Below, piece after piece: positions 54,057 through 63,376 of a stretch of DNA of 64,000 nt. How positions within the stretch are numbered: the stretch's first letter is position 1; each line of letters opens with the position of its first letter. The stretch lies in the NCBI RefSeq assembly GCF_013215705.1, contig NZ_JABSQR010000004.1, positions 1 to 64,000 on the forward strand, read 5' to 3'. Both the position numbers and the translations under genes were made by a program. Origin of the DNA: Moritella sp. (lineage in GTDB: Bacteria; Pseudomonadota; Gammaproteobacteria; Enterobacterales; Moritellaceae). Under the pieces are notes generated by a model, which worked only from the letters and a program-made list of their open reading frames with translations, was not told the DNA's origin and made no database searches.

Positions 54057-54509
54057 TTATTCAAAGACAGCGGCTAACTCAGTAGCTGTCTTGATATATT
54101 TAACCTCAGATATTTTGCCTTCATTTACCGTATAAACCGTAATATGATCTTCTTTTTTTGAGAACTTGTCTTTGTTACTATCATCTAATAATAAAATTGA
54201 AAATGGATATTTTCTCATTTTAGGCAAAGCAAAGAATTTGCTAATTAAACTTGGCATCCCTGATATGTCAGCCACATAATAAGTTTGGTGAGCCGCTAAA
54301 AAACCTTTGTCCTGAGCTAATAAGAAATCACGAATGATGCTGCTGGCATCTTTATCACCTGCGACAATGATATTTTTTGTATCCGCTTTGATAGTATGCA
54401 CTTGGTCAAATTGATCGGTAATTTCAAAACGAGGTATCGCGTCTCCGATATTAAATGCGTGGGCGAAATTTGCCGCCAATAGTAGTAATAATACGAACAA
54501 CTTATTCAT
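54057..54509 (-). CDS. Secreted thioredoxin-fold-like protein without CXXC
   Basis: A 150-aa protein with a clear signal peptide (MNKLFVLLLLLAANFAHA, cleavage after residue 18). The mature part begins NIGDAIPRFEITDQFDQVH, like peroxiredoxin/thioredoxin-like and YtfJ-type periplasmic proteins, and ends with a predicted helix. No Cys is present after the signal sequence, so it cannot be a thiol oxidoreductase. The function is unknown. A thioredoxin-fold origin is inferred from the pattern only. Confidence 0.65.
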   Translation of the reverse strand: MNKLFVLLLLLAANFAHAFNIGDAIPRFEITDQFDQVHTIKADTKNIIVAGDKDASSIIRDFLLAQDKGFLAAHQTYYVADISGMPSLISKFFALPKMRKYPFSILLLDDSNKDKFSKKEDHITVYTVNEGKISEVKYIKTATELAAVFE

Positions 54510-54858
54510 TATTTTTTCCTAAATTTTTAAAAGATTGATACAACCACTAATATACCAAATTATACTATCAAATAGTAAACCACTATCAAGTTAGTCTTTA
54601 AGACAAAGGGCCGATTTCGAATCCGGCTGAGCTAGTAATGGACCATTGCTTGTTGCGACTCCATAGCAACGGCTTTAACGGACGGGTTGCGCAACGATAT
54701 TAAGCTGTTGAGTTATAGAGGGAGGATAATGCATAGAACTGCAGGTCTAAGTATTAGAAAATGTACGATGAATCAAATTTATTTCACAATACATTCAAGG
54801 TCGAGCTAAGGCGCTATTGCGCGTTAGTGAGAGCTGATTGGAGCAGCCGCCCGCATCG
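54510..54858. other. Intergenic region, possible deletion scar
   Basis: About 350 bases without a gene. It lies immediately downstream of the truncated phosphatase/ABC fusion, so the ABC-transporter sequence that should continue here has been lost. I saw no further ABC-transporter codons in the 100 bases beyond the stop. Confidence 0.5.
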
Positions 54859-55746
54859 CTAGGTTTTACCCGAACCACTCTCGCCTACCAGACCGATAAT
54901 CTGGCCTTCAGGTAGATCGAGGGTGATACTGTTCACCGCCTTAAACAACTTAGTTGCGACAGGCTTCCCGTGGCCAGACAAGCCAAGCAATTCACACACA
55001 GTGCCGCACAGCTCAAGCTGACGGGGTTTGGCTTCGGCATCATGGGAGAAGCATTCGCCTATCACATAAAGCGGAACTTCACGTTCCTCTTTTAGTGTTC
55101 CTCCGTGGCTTTTATCCACATTCATACCATGGTCAGCGGTCACTATGATTTGGTAATCGGCGTTCATCCACTGCAATATATATTCAGACAAATGAACATC
55201 CGACTGACGAGCCGTATTGCGATAGTCCGCACTATCCAACCCAGACTTGTGACCGGCATCATCGATATTCATCGGATGTACCAACAGAAAATCGGGATCA
55301 TGATTCCGGCGTAACCATTCCGCATCCAGATAGAGGTGACTGTCAGGATAACTGTCCTGATGATAAAAGATACCGTTCTGGATCAGCTGTTCCGGATCGT
55401 TACTAAAACGATCACGCACCGCATCATAGGGGCTACGGTTATACAATTCGCTGATCCAGTGAAACGCCGCAGCGGCGGTACTGAGCCCTGCCTGATGGGC
55501 CAGACTGAATACACTCTGCTGATTAGAATTACGGATAATCTGGTTGTGAACGATACCGCTATTAGCCGGAGCAACGCCGGTAAGAATGGCTTCATACATT
55601 GGTCGGGACATCGACGGCAGCTCAGACTGCACTTTATACAGCGTTGCTTTACCTTGCTCGGTTAACCCCTGAAGAAAACCCATACACTGCTGCGCGGTCT
55701 CGTACGCTAAACCATCCAGCACTACCAGTATTACTTTATTTGACAT
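54859..55746 (-). pseudogene. Alkaline-phosphatase-superfamily gene fused to a truncated ABC ATPase start
   Basis: The first roughly 265 residues form a nucleotide-pyrophosphatase/phosphodiesterase-like domain of the alkaline phosphatase superfamily. It has metal-site sequences VVLDGL (residues about 6-11), a SMSRPMYEAILTG nucleophile region, HPMNIDDAGHKSG, and VTADHGMNVDKSHGG. From about residue 266 it becomes LFKAVNSITLDLPEGQIIGL followed by VGESGSGKT and a stop. That is the beginning of an oligopeptide-type ABC ATPase, cut at Walker A. This looks like a deletion joining two genes of one cluster. The phosphatase domain may still be whole. The start at 55746 (MSNKVILVVL) follows AAGG closely. 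Confidence 0.75.
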
Positions 55747-55904
55747 GCCTTCTATCCAACACATAAATTGAAATCATGGGACAGAAGATTACTGGTAACA
55801 TATGAATCTAAGATGACAGATATAAGATATTTTCATGTCAGACTGATAGAATCCGTTGTTAATAAAAGTGTTAGTTATAGTGCGTCAAGGAGTTAAAATC
55901 GGAG

Positions 55905-56072
55905 ATGATGAATAATTTTTCGGACTTGGCAGTGGTTCAATCCAAACCATTAGCCAACGATAAAGTAAACGTCTATGCGTTGCATTTTTATCAAGCTGCG
56001 GTGCCGATTGGCATAACGATGGCAATCGAGGCGATCACCAAGAGACTAGGACTATTAACAGTTAACAGTTAA
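55905..56072 (+). CDS. Possible 55-residue ORF
   Basis: A frame from ATG 55905 (or 55908) preceded by GGAG encodes a 55-residue peptide beginning MMNNFSDLAVVQSKPLANDK and ending in an amphipathic helix-like stretch. No family is recognised. It may be a gene remnant of the rearranged area. Its 3' end runs into a long inverted repeat. Confidence 0.25.
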   Translation: MMNNFSDLAVVQSKPLANDKVNVYALHFYQAAVPIGITMAIEAITKRLGLLTVNS

Positions 56073-56082
56073 TAGTCCTAGT
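56045..56082. terminator. Inverted repeat downstream of the tautomerase gene
   Basis: Perfect 15-base arms (ACTAGGACTATTAAC and complement) with an 8-base loop, just past the tautomerase stop on the minus strand. The low-GC stem and absence of a long T tract make it a weak terminator candidate; it could instead be a protein-binding site. Confidence 0.4.
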
Positions 56083-56095
56083 TAATAGCAACTAG

Positions 56096-56302
56096 CTAAG
56101 ATTGGGTTTTTTGGCGTAATTCAGTCACCACTTCGCCACCGATACCCCAGTTATCGGTATTCACTTCATCAATCACTACGACGGTTGTTTTCGGATTTTT
56201 CCCCAATACATCCACCAACAATTGTGTCGCACCTGCGATTAACTGGGCTTTTTGCTCTTTCGTTACTTGCTCATCGGTGATTTTAATATTGATATACGGC
56301 AT
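56096..56302 (-). CDS. 4-oxalocrotonate tautomerase family protein
   Basis: A 68-aa protein with the catalytic Pro directly after the initiator Met (MPYINIKITDEQVTKEQKAQ), then ATQLLVDVLGKNP and a beta strand VVVIDEVNTDNWGIGG, the standard 4-OT-like small tautomerase pattern. The substrate is unknown; no aromatic degradation genes are near. It stands alone. Confidence 0.88.
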   Translation of the reverse strand: MPYINIKITDEQVTKEQKAQLIAGATQLLVDVLGKNPKTTVVVIDEVNTDNWGIGGEVVTELRQKTQS

Positions 56303-56560
56303 AACGTTAGCTCACTTTGTAACATGTTGATAATTAGATAACTTAGTCAGGCTACCATGTTTAAATTTTGCACCTTTAAATATAACAATTTCTATTAAGT
56401 GAAGACAATAAAGATGGTGCATGATTGAGAAAATTTCTGATTAAAAACCAAATTAGCATATTATATGATGGATGGATTAATCGTCAGATGTGATCGATAA
56501 CTTGTAGGTTCTTAATTTGGTGATATCATCTGTATAAATATATTTAAGGTATAATAAGTT

Positions 56561-57589
56561 ATGACACAAGCAAAAATGAAATTTGCCATCGATGATGGTT
56601 CAACCAACGTTAAAATTAGCTGGATCGCCAAAGGGATTGTACAAAGCATCACCTCGCCGAACTCATTCCGAAAAGATTGGAAGAGTGCTGCATTATTGAA
56701 TAATAGTAAAATCTTCAACTATCAAATTGGCGCAACGAAATATACATTTGATGCCACGTCCGATAAAGCATTGTCTACAACACATGTTGCTTATCAATAT
56801 GACGATCTAAATCTGCTTTCAGTACATCATGCATTATTACAAACAGGTATGAAGCCGGGTCCGATTAGTATCCTTGTGACTCTGCCTATTATTGAGTATT
56901 ACAATGCCGAAGATTGCCAGAAGAACGAAACTAATATTGAACGTAAAAAACAAAACCTAATGCGTGACATCAGCTTAAATAAAGGTGAGCTGTTTGAAAT
57001 CATTGACGTTGAAGTATTACCTGAAAGTCTGCCCGCGGTATTAACTACCTTGATGGATTCCGGAGTGAGCGAATTTACTAAATCACTGGTGATTGATTGT
57101 GGTGGTACGACTTTAGACATGGGCGTCATTGTGGGTGAATTCGAAGACGTATCTGCTGTTTATGGTAATCCAGAAATCGGGGTATCTATGGTCACTGATG
57201 CAGTGCGTAAAGCATTGGCTGCGGCAGACAGCGATGCAAGCTATCTTGTGGCAAACGAATTGATTAAACGTCGTAAAGATCGCGACTTTGTCGATGATGT
57301 GATTAATGACGTAAGCAAAGTGGATTGGGTTTTAGGTAAAATTGAAGATAAGATTACTGAGCTAGGTGCAGCTGTTGCTTATGAAGCAAAAACATTCACC
57401 AAGAATCCAAACCGCGTATATTTAGTGGGTGGCGGTGCACTGTTAATTGAACAAGCAATTCGTGACGTTTATCCAAGCCTTGGTGACAAAGTCATTTTGG
57501 TGCCATCACCACAAGAAGCGCTATCGCGTGAAATCTGTTGTTATCATGCTGCTGATGAAATCACTGAAACAGACGAAGCAGTGGCATAA
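56561..57589 (+). CDS. parM: ParM/StbA-like actin-type segregation ATPase
   Basis: A 342-aa protein, strikingly similar in pattern to plasmid R1 ParM (320 aa). It has phosphate-1 loop FAIDDGSTNVKISW, SPNSFRKDW, VHHALLQTG, LVTLPIIEYYNA, NIERKKQN, phosphate-2 loop LVIDCGGTTLDMGV, and adenosine motif VYLVGGGALLI. ParM forms dynamic filaments that push plasmid copies apart when capped by ParR on parC. Here it is followed by one unknown gene after 11 bases, with core-looking genes on both sides. No parC-like repeat array is visible upstream. A TATAAT lies just 7 bases before the ATG. Confidence 0.9.
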   Translation: MTQAKMKFAIDDGSTNVKISWIAKGIVQSITSPNSFRKDWKSAALLNNSKIFNYQIGATKYTFDATSDKALSTTHVAYQYDDLNLLSVHHALLQTGMKPGPISILVTLPIIEYYNAEDCQKNETNIERKKQNLMRDISLNKGELFEIIDVEVLPESLPAVLTTLMDSGVSEFTKSLVIDCGGTTLDMGVIVGEFEDVSAVYGNPEIGVSMVTDAVRKALAAADSDASYLVANELIKRRKDRDFVDDVINDVSKVDWVLGKIEDKITELGAAVAYEAKTFTKNPNRVYLVGGGALLIEQAIRDVYPSLGDKVILVPSPQEALSREICCYHAADEITETDEAVA

Positions 57590-57600
57590 AAGGATAACAA

Positions 57601-58206
57601 ATGCAGATTAAATGCAGTTTTACCCTTGAACCTGAGATTTATGAGCATCATCGCGATGCTGCAAGCAGCCTGCGTCAATGGAAAAAACAATTACAAGCAT
57701 CAAATGATAATGTGGAAATTGCACGTGAAAGAGTAAATAACTTTCACCGGCAGATTTATCTTTCTGGACTGTATTTGCATAATTTAGCACCCGAATTACC
57801 GCTGATTTTATCGCAAAACTTCACTCAAAATGTGGAGTTAAAAACATTTGTTAACTTGTTAGCCGCAGTTGGAGTAACTGCAGATATCACGACTGCAGCG
57901 CCAAGTCCAACAGAGGCTATATTATCTGAACAGCAATGGCAAAAGCTGACGGGCTTAGTTAGCGATATCAAAACTCAGCAAAGCCAAGTCGTCGAACAGC
58001 AAAATGTGACAGCAACACCCGACGATGCGTTATTGTTCACCTTACAGCAAAATCAAACCAAGGCCTTAGCGCAATTAAAAGCGATTCGCAGCCAGATTGA
58101 TAAATTGAGTAATGGTGGAATGGTGTCAGTTGAAAAAGATGAAGTGCCTGATCTTGATGATCAACTCGCTAAAGCAAGTCGTGTGAAAGCGAAAGGTTTA
58201 TGGTAG
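57601..58206 (+). CDS. Probable ParR/StbB-position partner of the ParM-like protein
   Basis: A 201-aa protein in the place where parR lies in R1-type partition operons. The N-terminus (QIKCSFTLEPEIYEHH) could form the beta strand and first helix of a ribbon-helix-helix DNA-binding domain. The middle has VNNFHRQIYLSGLYLHNLAP. Residues about 110-201 are Gln/Ala-rich and probably coiled, ending in a basic KASRVKAKGLW. It is longer than R1 ParR (117 aa) and I do not see clear family motifs, so the role is inferred from position. Confidence 0.55.
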   Translation: MQIKCSFTLEPEIYEHHRDAASSLRQWKKQLQASNDNVEIARERVNNFHRQIYLSGLYLHNLAPELPLILSQNFTQNVELKTFVNLLAAVGVTADITTAAPSPTEAILSEQQWQKLTGLVSDIKTQQSQVVEQQNVTATPDDALLFTLQQNQTKALAQLKAIRSQIDKLSNGGMVSVEKDEVPDLDDQLAKASRVKAKGLW

Positions 58207-58265
58207 TAAGAACATTAAGATTATAACGTCATAATTAAGTATTTTCATGCTACGTCAGTAACAAC

Positions 58266-58302
58266 AAAGGTTGATATTCCTCAGGGATATCAACCTTTTT
58301 TA
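58266..58302 (+). terminator. Terminator of the parM operon
   Basis: AAGGTTGATAT / ATATCAACCTT arms with a short loop and a T6 end. Confidence 0.85.
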
Positions 58303-58434
58303 TAACCACGATTAATATACTCGCCGCGGTACGCACACCACAACGAATTTAAAATTAGATCATATATTTATTTTATTCTTACGGTCATAATGCCATCATC
58401 CAACCTTGAGATAACAGACTTAATTTATACTTAG

Positions 58435-59373
58435 TCATTCGTCGAATCTGTTGTTTTTTATTGGCCGATTGCTTTTATTGGCAAAGTACTTTTTATTAGT
58501 AAAATACTGAGTATTAGCAAACCAAACACCAATACTCACCGTTGCCATAGCAATGATTAAACTTACTTTAACAGGTTCATCAAATAAAAATAATGCACTC
58601 ACACCAGCAATAACCGGTACCATCGCCATCATAGTGCCCATGTTCGCCGCACCAATAATCTGCACAGCGCGCACATACAACAGCATTTGAACTATCGTCG
58701 CCATGAAACCTTGATAAAAACTTTGCAGTAAAATGTCACCCCACAATTCTGACATTCCTAAACTGATATTTTTGGGTAACCAAAGTAAGTAAATCGGCAT
58801 ATAAATAGTACAAGTGATAATGGCCAAACTCGCGGTTGCTTGCCATGGCGTGATCTGCCAACGACTCAGTAATACTGAAAATATGCCCCAACAAAACGCA
58901 GCACCAGCCAGGCTTAAATGACCAATCGATAATGTTCCCTGCGCTAAAAATTCTTGTAAAAATAGCACCGCAATACCCGATGTTATCACCGCAACACCAA
59001 ACCACTTACTCCAAGCGTGCTTTTGCTTGTTAACCACAACCGATAAGACAATAATCATCACAGGAATCAAGCCCGGTAGCAGTACCGCTGACTGTGAACC
59101 AGGAGTCGTTTCAAATCCTTGAAAGGCAAATAACGCATATCCTAGGCCACCAAACAGGCTACAAATAATGAACTTGGGTTGCCATAATTTGAACCTAAAT
59201 TTAAACCACCAGATTGGGAGTACCAAAGCCGCACAGGTTGCATAACGAATAGCGATAACATCATAGGACAATAAGGGACTGATCCCACCCATACGTGACA
59301 CTAAAATAAACCCCGACCAAATAAGCACGGCCCCAAATGCAGCCAAATAACCTTGGCGTGTTGAATTATCCAT
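58435..59373 (-). CDS. EamA/DMT-family transporter (probable metabolite exporter)
   Basis: A 312-aa membrane protein with ten hydrophobic helices in two EamA repeats: first half from MDNSTRQGYLAAFGAVLIWS, second from about residue 150 (LSLAGAAFCWGIFSVLL). FEPVK-like FLFDEPVKVSLIIAM near 270 is a typical DMT signature. The substrate is unknown. It is divergent from a LysR-type regulator that probably controls it. Confidence 0.85.
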   Translation of the reverse strand: MDNSTRQGYLAAFGAVLIWSGFILVSRMGGISPLLSYDVIAIRYATCAALVLPIWWFKFRFKLWQPKFIICSLFGGLGYALFAFQGFETTPGSQSAVLLPGLIPVMIIVLSVVVNKQKHAWSKWFGVAVITSGIAVLFLQEFLAQGTLSIGHLSLAGAAFCWGIFSVLLSRWQITPWQATASLAIITCTIYMPIYLLWLPKNISLGMSELWGDILLQSFYQGFMATIVQMLLYVRAVQIIGAANMGTMMAMVPVIAGVSALFLFDEPVKVSLIIAMATVSIGVWFANTQYFTNKKYFANKSNRPIKNNRFDE

Positions 59374-59427
59374 AATCGATTCCTAACTAAACTTATGAAT
59401 TGGAGTATAAAAGCAATATACTGTTAT

Positions 59428-59443
59428 TAATAATGAATTATTA
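59428..59443. promoter_or_regulatory. Candidate LysR-type operator between the EamA gene and the lysR gene
   Basis: TAATAAT-GA-ATTATTA has perfect 7-base arms around a 2-base centre. It lies in the 127-base divergent region, 58 bases before the LysR start, where LysR-family proteins usually bind. Confidence 0.45.
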
Positions 59444-59500
59444 TGAATCCATCTTTCTCATTTGAAGAAAGTAATACAGTATAACGTGGAGATATAAACA

Positions 59501-60367
59501 GTGGAATTGTCTGACCTTACTATTTTTTGTGCTGTAGTCGAAATGGGCGGGATAAGTCCTGCAGCACATGCATTAAATCGTGTACCTTCCAACATTACAT
59601 CACGAGTCAAAAAGTTAGAAGCTGAGTTAAATACCGATCTATTTATTCGAGAAAAAAACCGGTTAAGGCCTTCCCCTACCGGTGAACAGTTTTTTACCCA
59701 CGCTAAAGAAATTCTCGCCATGGCAGAGTCAGCGGTACTACAAATCAATAATACGACACCATCTGGCAGATTACGCTTAGGCAGTATCGAAGCTGTCGCA
59801 GCATCTCGGCTATCTAACGTATTAATGGATTTTCACCAAACCTACACGGAAGTCGAGTTAGAAGTAACGACCAGCCCTACAGGTACACTCATCGAACAGG
59901 TTATTGATGGCCAATTAGACTTAGCACTCGTGTCCGATCCTCCCCAAGATCAACGGCTGCAAATAACGCCGGTATTTAGCGAGACCCTAGTGCTGGTTTC
60001 TAGCTTGCGTAATGAGGATATTAATTCACCATTAGACTTAGGACATAATCCCACGTTGCTGGGTTTCTCAACCCAATGTGTCTATCGCACACGCTTAGTC
60101 AACTGGGTGAAACAAGCAGATCTGCACCCCAAAATTGTGGAAATTAACTCCTATACGGCGTTATTAAACTGTGTAACAGCGGGTATGGGGGTTGGTTTTG
60201 TGCCAGAAAAATTATTGACGGTATATCCATTTAAAGACGGTATTAAAACCCATCCTTTACCGACCGCGATAGGTACTACAACGACTAATTTAATTTGGCG
60301 CAAGGACTCGGTAAAATCCAGTATGGAAGCATTTAAGAACATATTAATGGCAATATCAAATATTTAG
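59501..60367 (+). CDS. LysR-family transcriptional regulator
   Basis: A 288-aa protein with an N-terminal winged HTH (LTIFCAVVEMGGISPAAHAL, VPSNITSRVKKLEAEL, FIREKNRLRPSPTGEQF) and a C-terminal co-inducer-binding domain (about residues 90-288; GRLRLGSIEAVAASRL). It starts at a GTG with GGAG 8 bases upstream. The divergent EamA exporter is the likely target. Both the HTH spelling and the layout are those of regulators of DMT exporters, but the inducer is unknown. Confidence 0.9.
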   Translation: MELSDLTIFCAVVEMGGISPAAHALNRVPSNITSRVKKLEAELNTDLFIREKNRLRPSPTGEQFFTHAKEILAMAESAVLQINNTTPSGRLRLGSIEAVAASRLSNVLMDFHQTYTEVELEVTTSPTGTLIEQVIDGQLDLALVSDPPQDQRLQITPVFSETLVLVSSLRNEDINSPLDLGHNPTLLGFSTQCVYRTRLVNWVKQADLHPKIVEINSYTALLNCVTAGMGVGFVPEKLLTVYPFKDGIKTHPLPTAIGTTTTNLIWRKDSVKSSMEAFKNILMAISNI

Positions 60368-60445
60368 TTTAACAATGAAAAATTATTTTATTGCTTTATA
60401 CTGCGATGAAATACTGTGTTTTCCGTACTTCAACAAGGACAATCA

Positions 60446-61219
60446 ATGAGCCTGCTGCTTATATCGTTACTTATCATTATCTGCCTATTATTACGTTTTT
60501 TTAACTTTCATCGCACCAAGTCAGCCGTATTATGCTGCACAATTTTGCTTACAGTGCTTATCAGTATCGGGGTCGTTCCAAAATATTTATTGGATAAATT
60601 ACAGTAAGATTATGTAGCGAAAACCCCGATTCATTGGCAGGACAATAACGCTATTATCTTACTGGGTGCCGGCCTCGAAAAAGTTGGCGATACTATTAAT
60701 AATGTTGATAGTATTGAACCGCCCTTCCATGCTTTTAGCCGGATCTACGAAGCGGCAAGACTTTATAATGAATGTATTGACAGTAATCAACAATGTAAAA
60801 TCATTGTAAGCGGTGGTGATACCAAAAAACTGGGTGATACAGAAGCTGCAGTTTATAAAGAACGCTTAGTGTCTATTGGTATTAATGCCGTTGATATTAT
60901 CACCGAACCAAACAGTCTTAACACATGGCAGAATGCACAATTCACCAGTGAAATACTCCGCAAAGGCGATTTCGACAACTGCGTTTTAGTCTCATCTGGA
61001 TTACACATCAAACGTAGCCAATTGTATTTTGAACATTTTGGTGTACGTGCGACCCCAATCAGAGCGGATTATATGTCGGCAAGCATATCATTCATCCCAC
61101 TTGGGTATAACTTTGCACTGACTGATTTTGCATTACACGAATGGATTGGGTTTTGGCGATATGATATCTACAACATGATTGGCGCAAATCAAAAGCGCAC
61201 TAATGCGGGTGACGCCTAG
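60446..61219 (+). pseudogene. YdcF/SanA/ElyC-family (DUF218) gene broken by one in-frame stop
   Basis: One continuous frame runs from the ATG at 60446 (AAGGA 6 bases upstream) to 61219, interrupted only by TAA at 60605-60607. Before it are two membrane helices ending VVPKYLLDKLQ. After it the DUF218 domain continues as NNAIILLGAGLEK, CKIIVSGGDTKKLGDTEAAV, EPNSLNTWQNAQF, VLVSSGLHIKRSQLYF, and IPLGYNFALTDFALHEWIGF. These all fit the YdcF/ElyC family. A single substitution (for example CAA or GAA to TAA) explains it. It is either a recent pseudogene or a sequence error. Confidence 0.85.
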
Positions 61220-61325
61220 TTAATGGTCTAACGTTAACCTAGATACTTAGCACAAAAGTGATAACCAAGGTAACGCGCAACAAATTAAATAATGCGAGGT
61301 ACCTTCGTATTTAAAATAGATAAAC

Positions 61326-61715
61326 TTAGTACGGCCAACGACCAGTGCGTTTAAGCCTGCGAGTCACCAAGTAATGATAATAGCGAGCCAACATAGGTTT
61401 GAGCAGTGGCAGGCCGATGAGGTAAGCCAAAGGTCGCAGCAACAACACCCGCAGCATCAGCTCAATATAAGCATCAAGTTCAGCAAGAATGCGACCGTCA
61501 CTGGTTTTAACATGCAGCTCAGTTAAAGCTTTTATCGGATCAATACCCAGCGCTAGCAATACCTGCTCTTGGCCAGTAATATCAAACCAATATACCTGTT
61601 TTGCGTTACTGCCTGCCAATTTCAGGTAATTATCACGGTCTTTCACACAACGCGGGCAGGCACCATCAAAATAAACCGTGAGTTGAATACCATGATCACC
61701 CACACATACCACCAA
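61326..61715 (-). CDS. DCC-family (DUF393) thiol-disulfide oxidoreductase-like protein
   Basis: About 125 aa. The family name motif is present near the N-terminus: VYFDGACPRCVKDRDNY (D-x-x-C-x-x-C, Cys at about 20 and 23). The C-terminal half has the conserved GRILAELDAYIELM and a hydrophobic RPLAYLIGLPLLKPMLARYY. The function of the family is not established. The start is unclear: the frame opens at TTG 61715 and has GTG codons at 61712 and 61703. Confidence 0.8.
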   Translation of the reverse strand: MVVCVGDHGIQLTVYFDGACPRCVKDRDNYLKLAGSNAKQVYWFDITGQEQVLLALGIDPIKALTELHVKTSDGRILAELDAYIELMLRVLLLRPLAYLIGLPLLKPMLARYYHYLVTRRLKRTGRWPY

Positions 61716-61768
61716 TTATATACAATACCACCTTAATCATAGCCTGTTATAACAGCCATAGCATATGC

Positions 61769-63376
61769 TTATTTAGTCTGCGAACCCGTAACCGGTAGCT
61801 GTAACTCAGTCCAAACATGGTGAGCGAAACCCGCACCCGCTTCTTGATATATGTTATAAACAGGATTAACCCCAAGTGCTCTCAGTTCATCTTCATCACT
61901 CTTAAAATGTGCCAATGCAGCAACTTGGAAACTACAACGATCCATTTTATGTAACTGCTCTGCGGCATAATGATTACCGTGATGATCTGGCATCGCTAAT
62001 AACACCAATTTAATGTTATCGGTCATCTCCAGTTTATTCCAAAAATCAGTATCAAGCGCATCGGCAGTGATCACGCGTCGACCGACTTCACAATGATCTA
62101 AGGTCTTTTGGTTATTATAATCAAGGCCTAATACCTTATCACCATACTGGGATTTCAATTCATCATACGCACCAGCACCAATTCGACCCATACCCATCAC
62201 TAATATTTCGGCATCGCCAAGCGACACGGGACGATCATCAATGTGTAAATCTGATGCTTGGAAACGCGCTAGTTTACCGGTAAAGCGGCTATAGATATCA
62301 TCAGCATACTTATTAAGTAACGAGGCAATAACAAAACTGATCGATACCGCCAATGCAGTAATAATTAACCAGTCCTGCGATAACCAACCTTTATAAGTCG
62401 CTAACGCCGCCACAATCAAACCAAACTCACTGTAGTTTGCCAACGAAAATGCCGCAAATAGTGACGTACGAGCACGTAATTTAAATTTAGTCAGCGTAAA
62501 GAAATACAAGGCAATTTTACCAAACAATAAGACCGCTAAAATACCGGCCACAAACAAGTGATCAACCGTCGGCAGTCCACCTAGCCCAATGCTGAGGAAG
62601 AAACAAACAAGCAGCATCTCTTTCATGTTAAATAAAGACTTTGCCATCTGTTTGGCACTGGGGTGACCCGCTAATAACATACCCGCAATCAACGCACCCA
62701 AATCCGCTTTCATACCCACCGATTCAAACAACCCAGCGCCAAGTACCAGCGAAAGGAAAATACCGTACAGAACCAACAGTTCACCGTGACCGACTCGGTC
62801 TAACAATTTAAACAACAGTGGTCGAATTAACGGTAATACTAATAAAATAACAGCAAACAACGACGGGATCTTACCAACTGATACCGTTAAAAATACCACG
62901 GCGAAGATATCTTGCATGATCAGAATACCAATCGCGATACGGCCATATAACGAGTTTGTTTCACTCTTTTCTTCTAGGATTTTTACTGCAAATACCGTAC
63001 TAGAGAAACTTAAGGCAAAGGCAACCAGTACCAATGAGAAAGTATCGAGGTTAGTAAAGAAGGTTAAGCCAACCTGCTTTAAGATAAATAACACTACTGC
63101 ATAAAAAGCAATGCTGGCAAAAATATGCACACTTGCCCCACCCCATACTTCAGCCTTAAACAAAGTACGTATATCTAACTTTAAACCAATAGAGAAAAGT
63201 AACAGGGTTACACCGAGATCCGCAAATGTCTGTAGTCCTTCAGTCGCTTCAAAACCATAAAAATTAAGCGCAAAGCCCGCCAATAAGAAACCAACCATAG
63301 GTGGCAACCCGGTGAGATTAACAAGCATGCCAAAACTGAATGCGGTGGCAATAAAAAGTAAAAGAGTCGTATCCAT
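61769..63376 (-). CDS. CPA2-family cation:proton antiporter with RCK (TrkA-N) domain, KefB/YbaL-like
   Basis: About 535 aa with 12 membrane helices (residues about 1-385; GLPPMVGFLLAGFALNFYGF, LLLFSIGLKLDIRTLF, ALSFSSTVFAVKIL, GMKADLGALIAGMLLAGHPS). A C-terminal RCK/TrkA-N Rossmann domain follows (about 395-520; EILVMGMGRIGAGAYDEL, MPDHHGNHYAAEQL). It is probably a K+/H+ or Na+/H+ antiporter gated by nucleotide or glutathione-type ligands. I prefer the ATG at 63376 (MDTTLLLF, AGG 9 bases upstream) to the TTG at 63421. It is divergent from the arsR-type gene. Confidence 0.88.
   Translation of the reverse strand: MDTTLLLFIATAFSFGMLVNLTGLPPMVGFLLAGFALNFYGFEATEGLQTFADLGVTLLLFSIGLKLDIRTLFKAEVWGGASVHIFASIAFYAVVLFILKQVGLTFFTNLDTFSLVLVAFALSFSSTVFAVKILEEKSETNSLYGRIAIGILIMQDIFAVVFLTVSVGKIPSLFAVILLVLPLIRPLLFKLLDRVGHGELLVLYGIFLSLVLGAGLFESVGMKADLGALIAGMLLAGHPSAKQMAKSLFNMKEMLLVCFFLSIGLGGLPTVDHLFVAGILAVLLFGKIALYFFTLTKFKLRARTSLFAAFSLANYSEFGLIVAALATYKGWLSQDWLIITALAVSISFVIASLLNKYADDIYSRFTGKLARFQASDLHIDDRPVSLGDAEILVMGMGRIGAGAYDELKSQYGDKVLGLDYNNQKTLDHCEVGRRVITADALDTDFWNKLEMTDNIKLVLLAMPDHHGNHYAAEQLHKMDRCSFQVAALAHFKSDEDELRALGVNPVYNIYQEAGAGFAHHVWTELQLPVTGSQTK

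Noticed and set aside
56303-56560. parC-like direct repeat array upstream of parM
   Set aside because: Read for repeated 10-12 base units and found none convincing.
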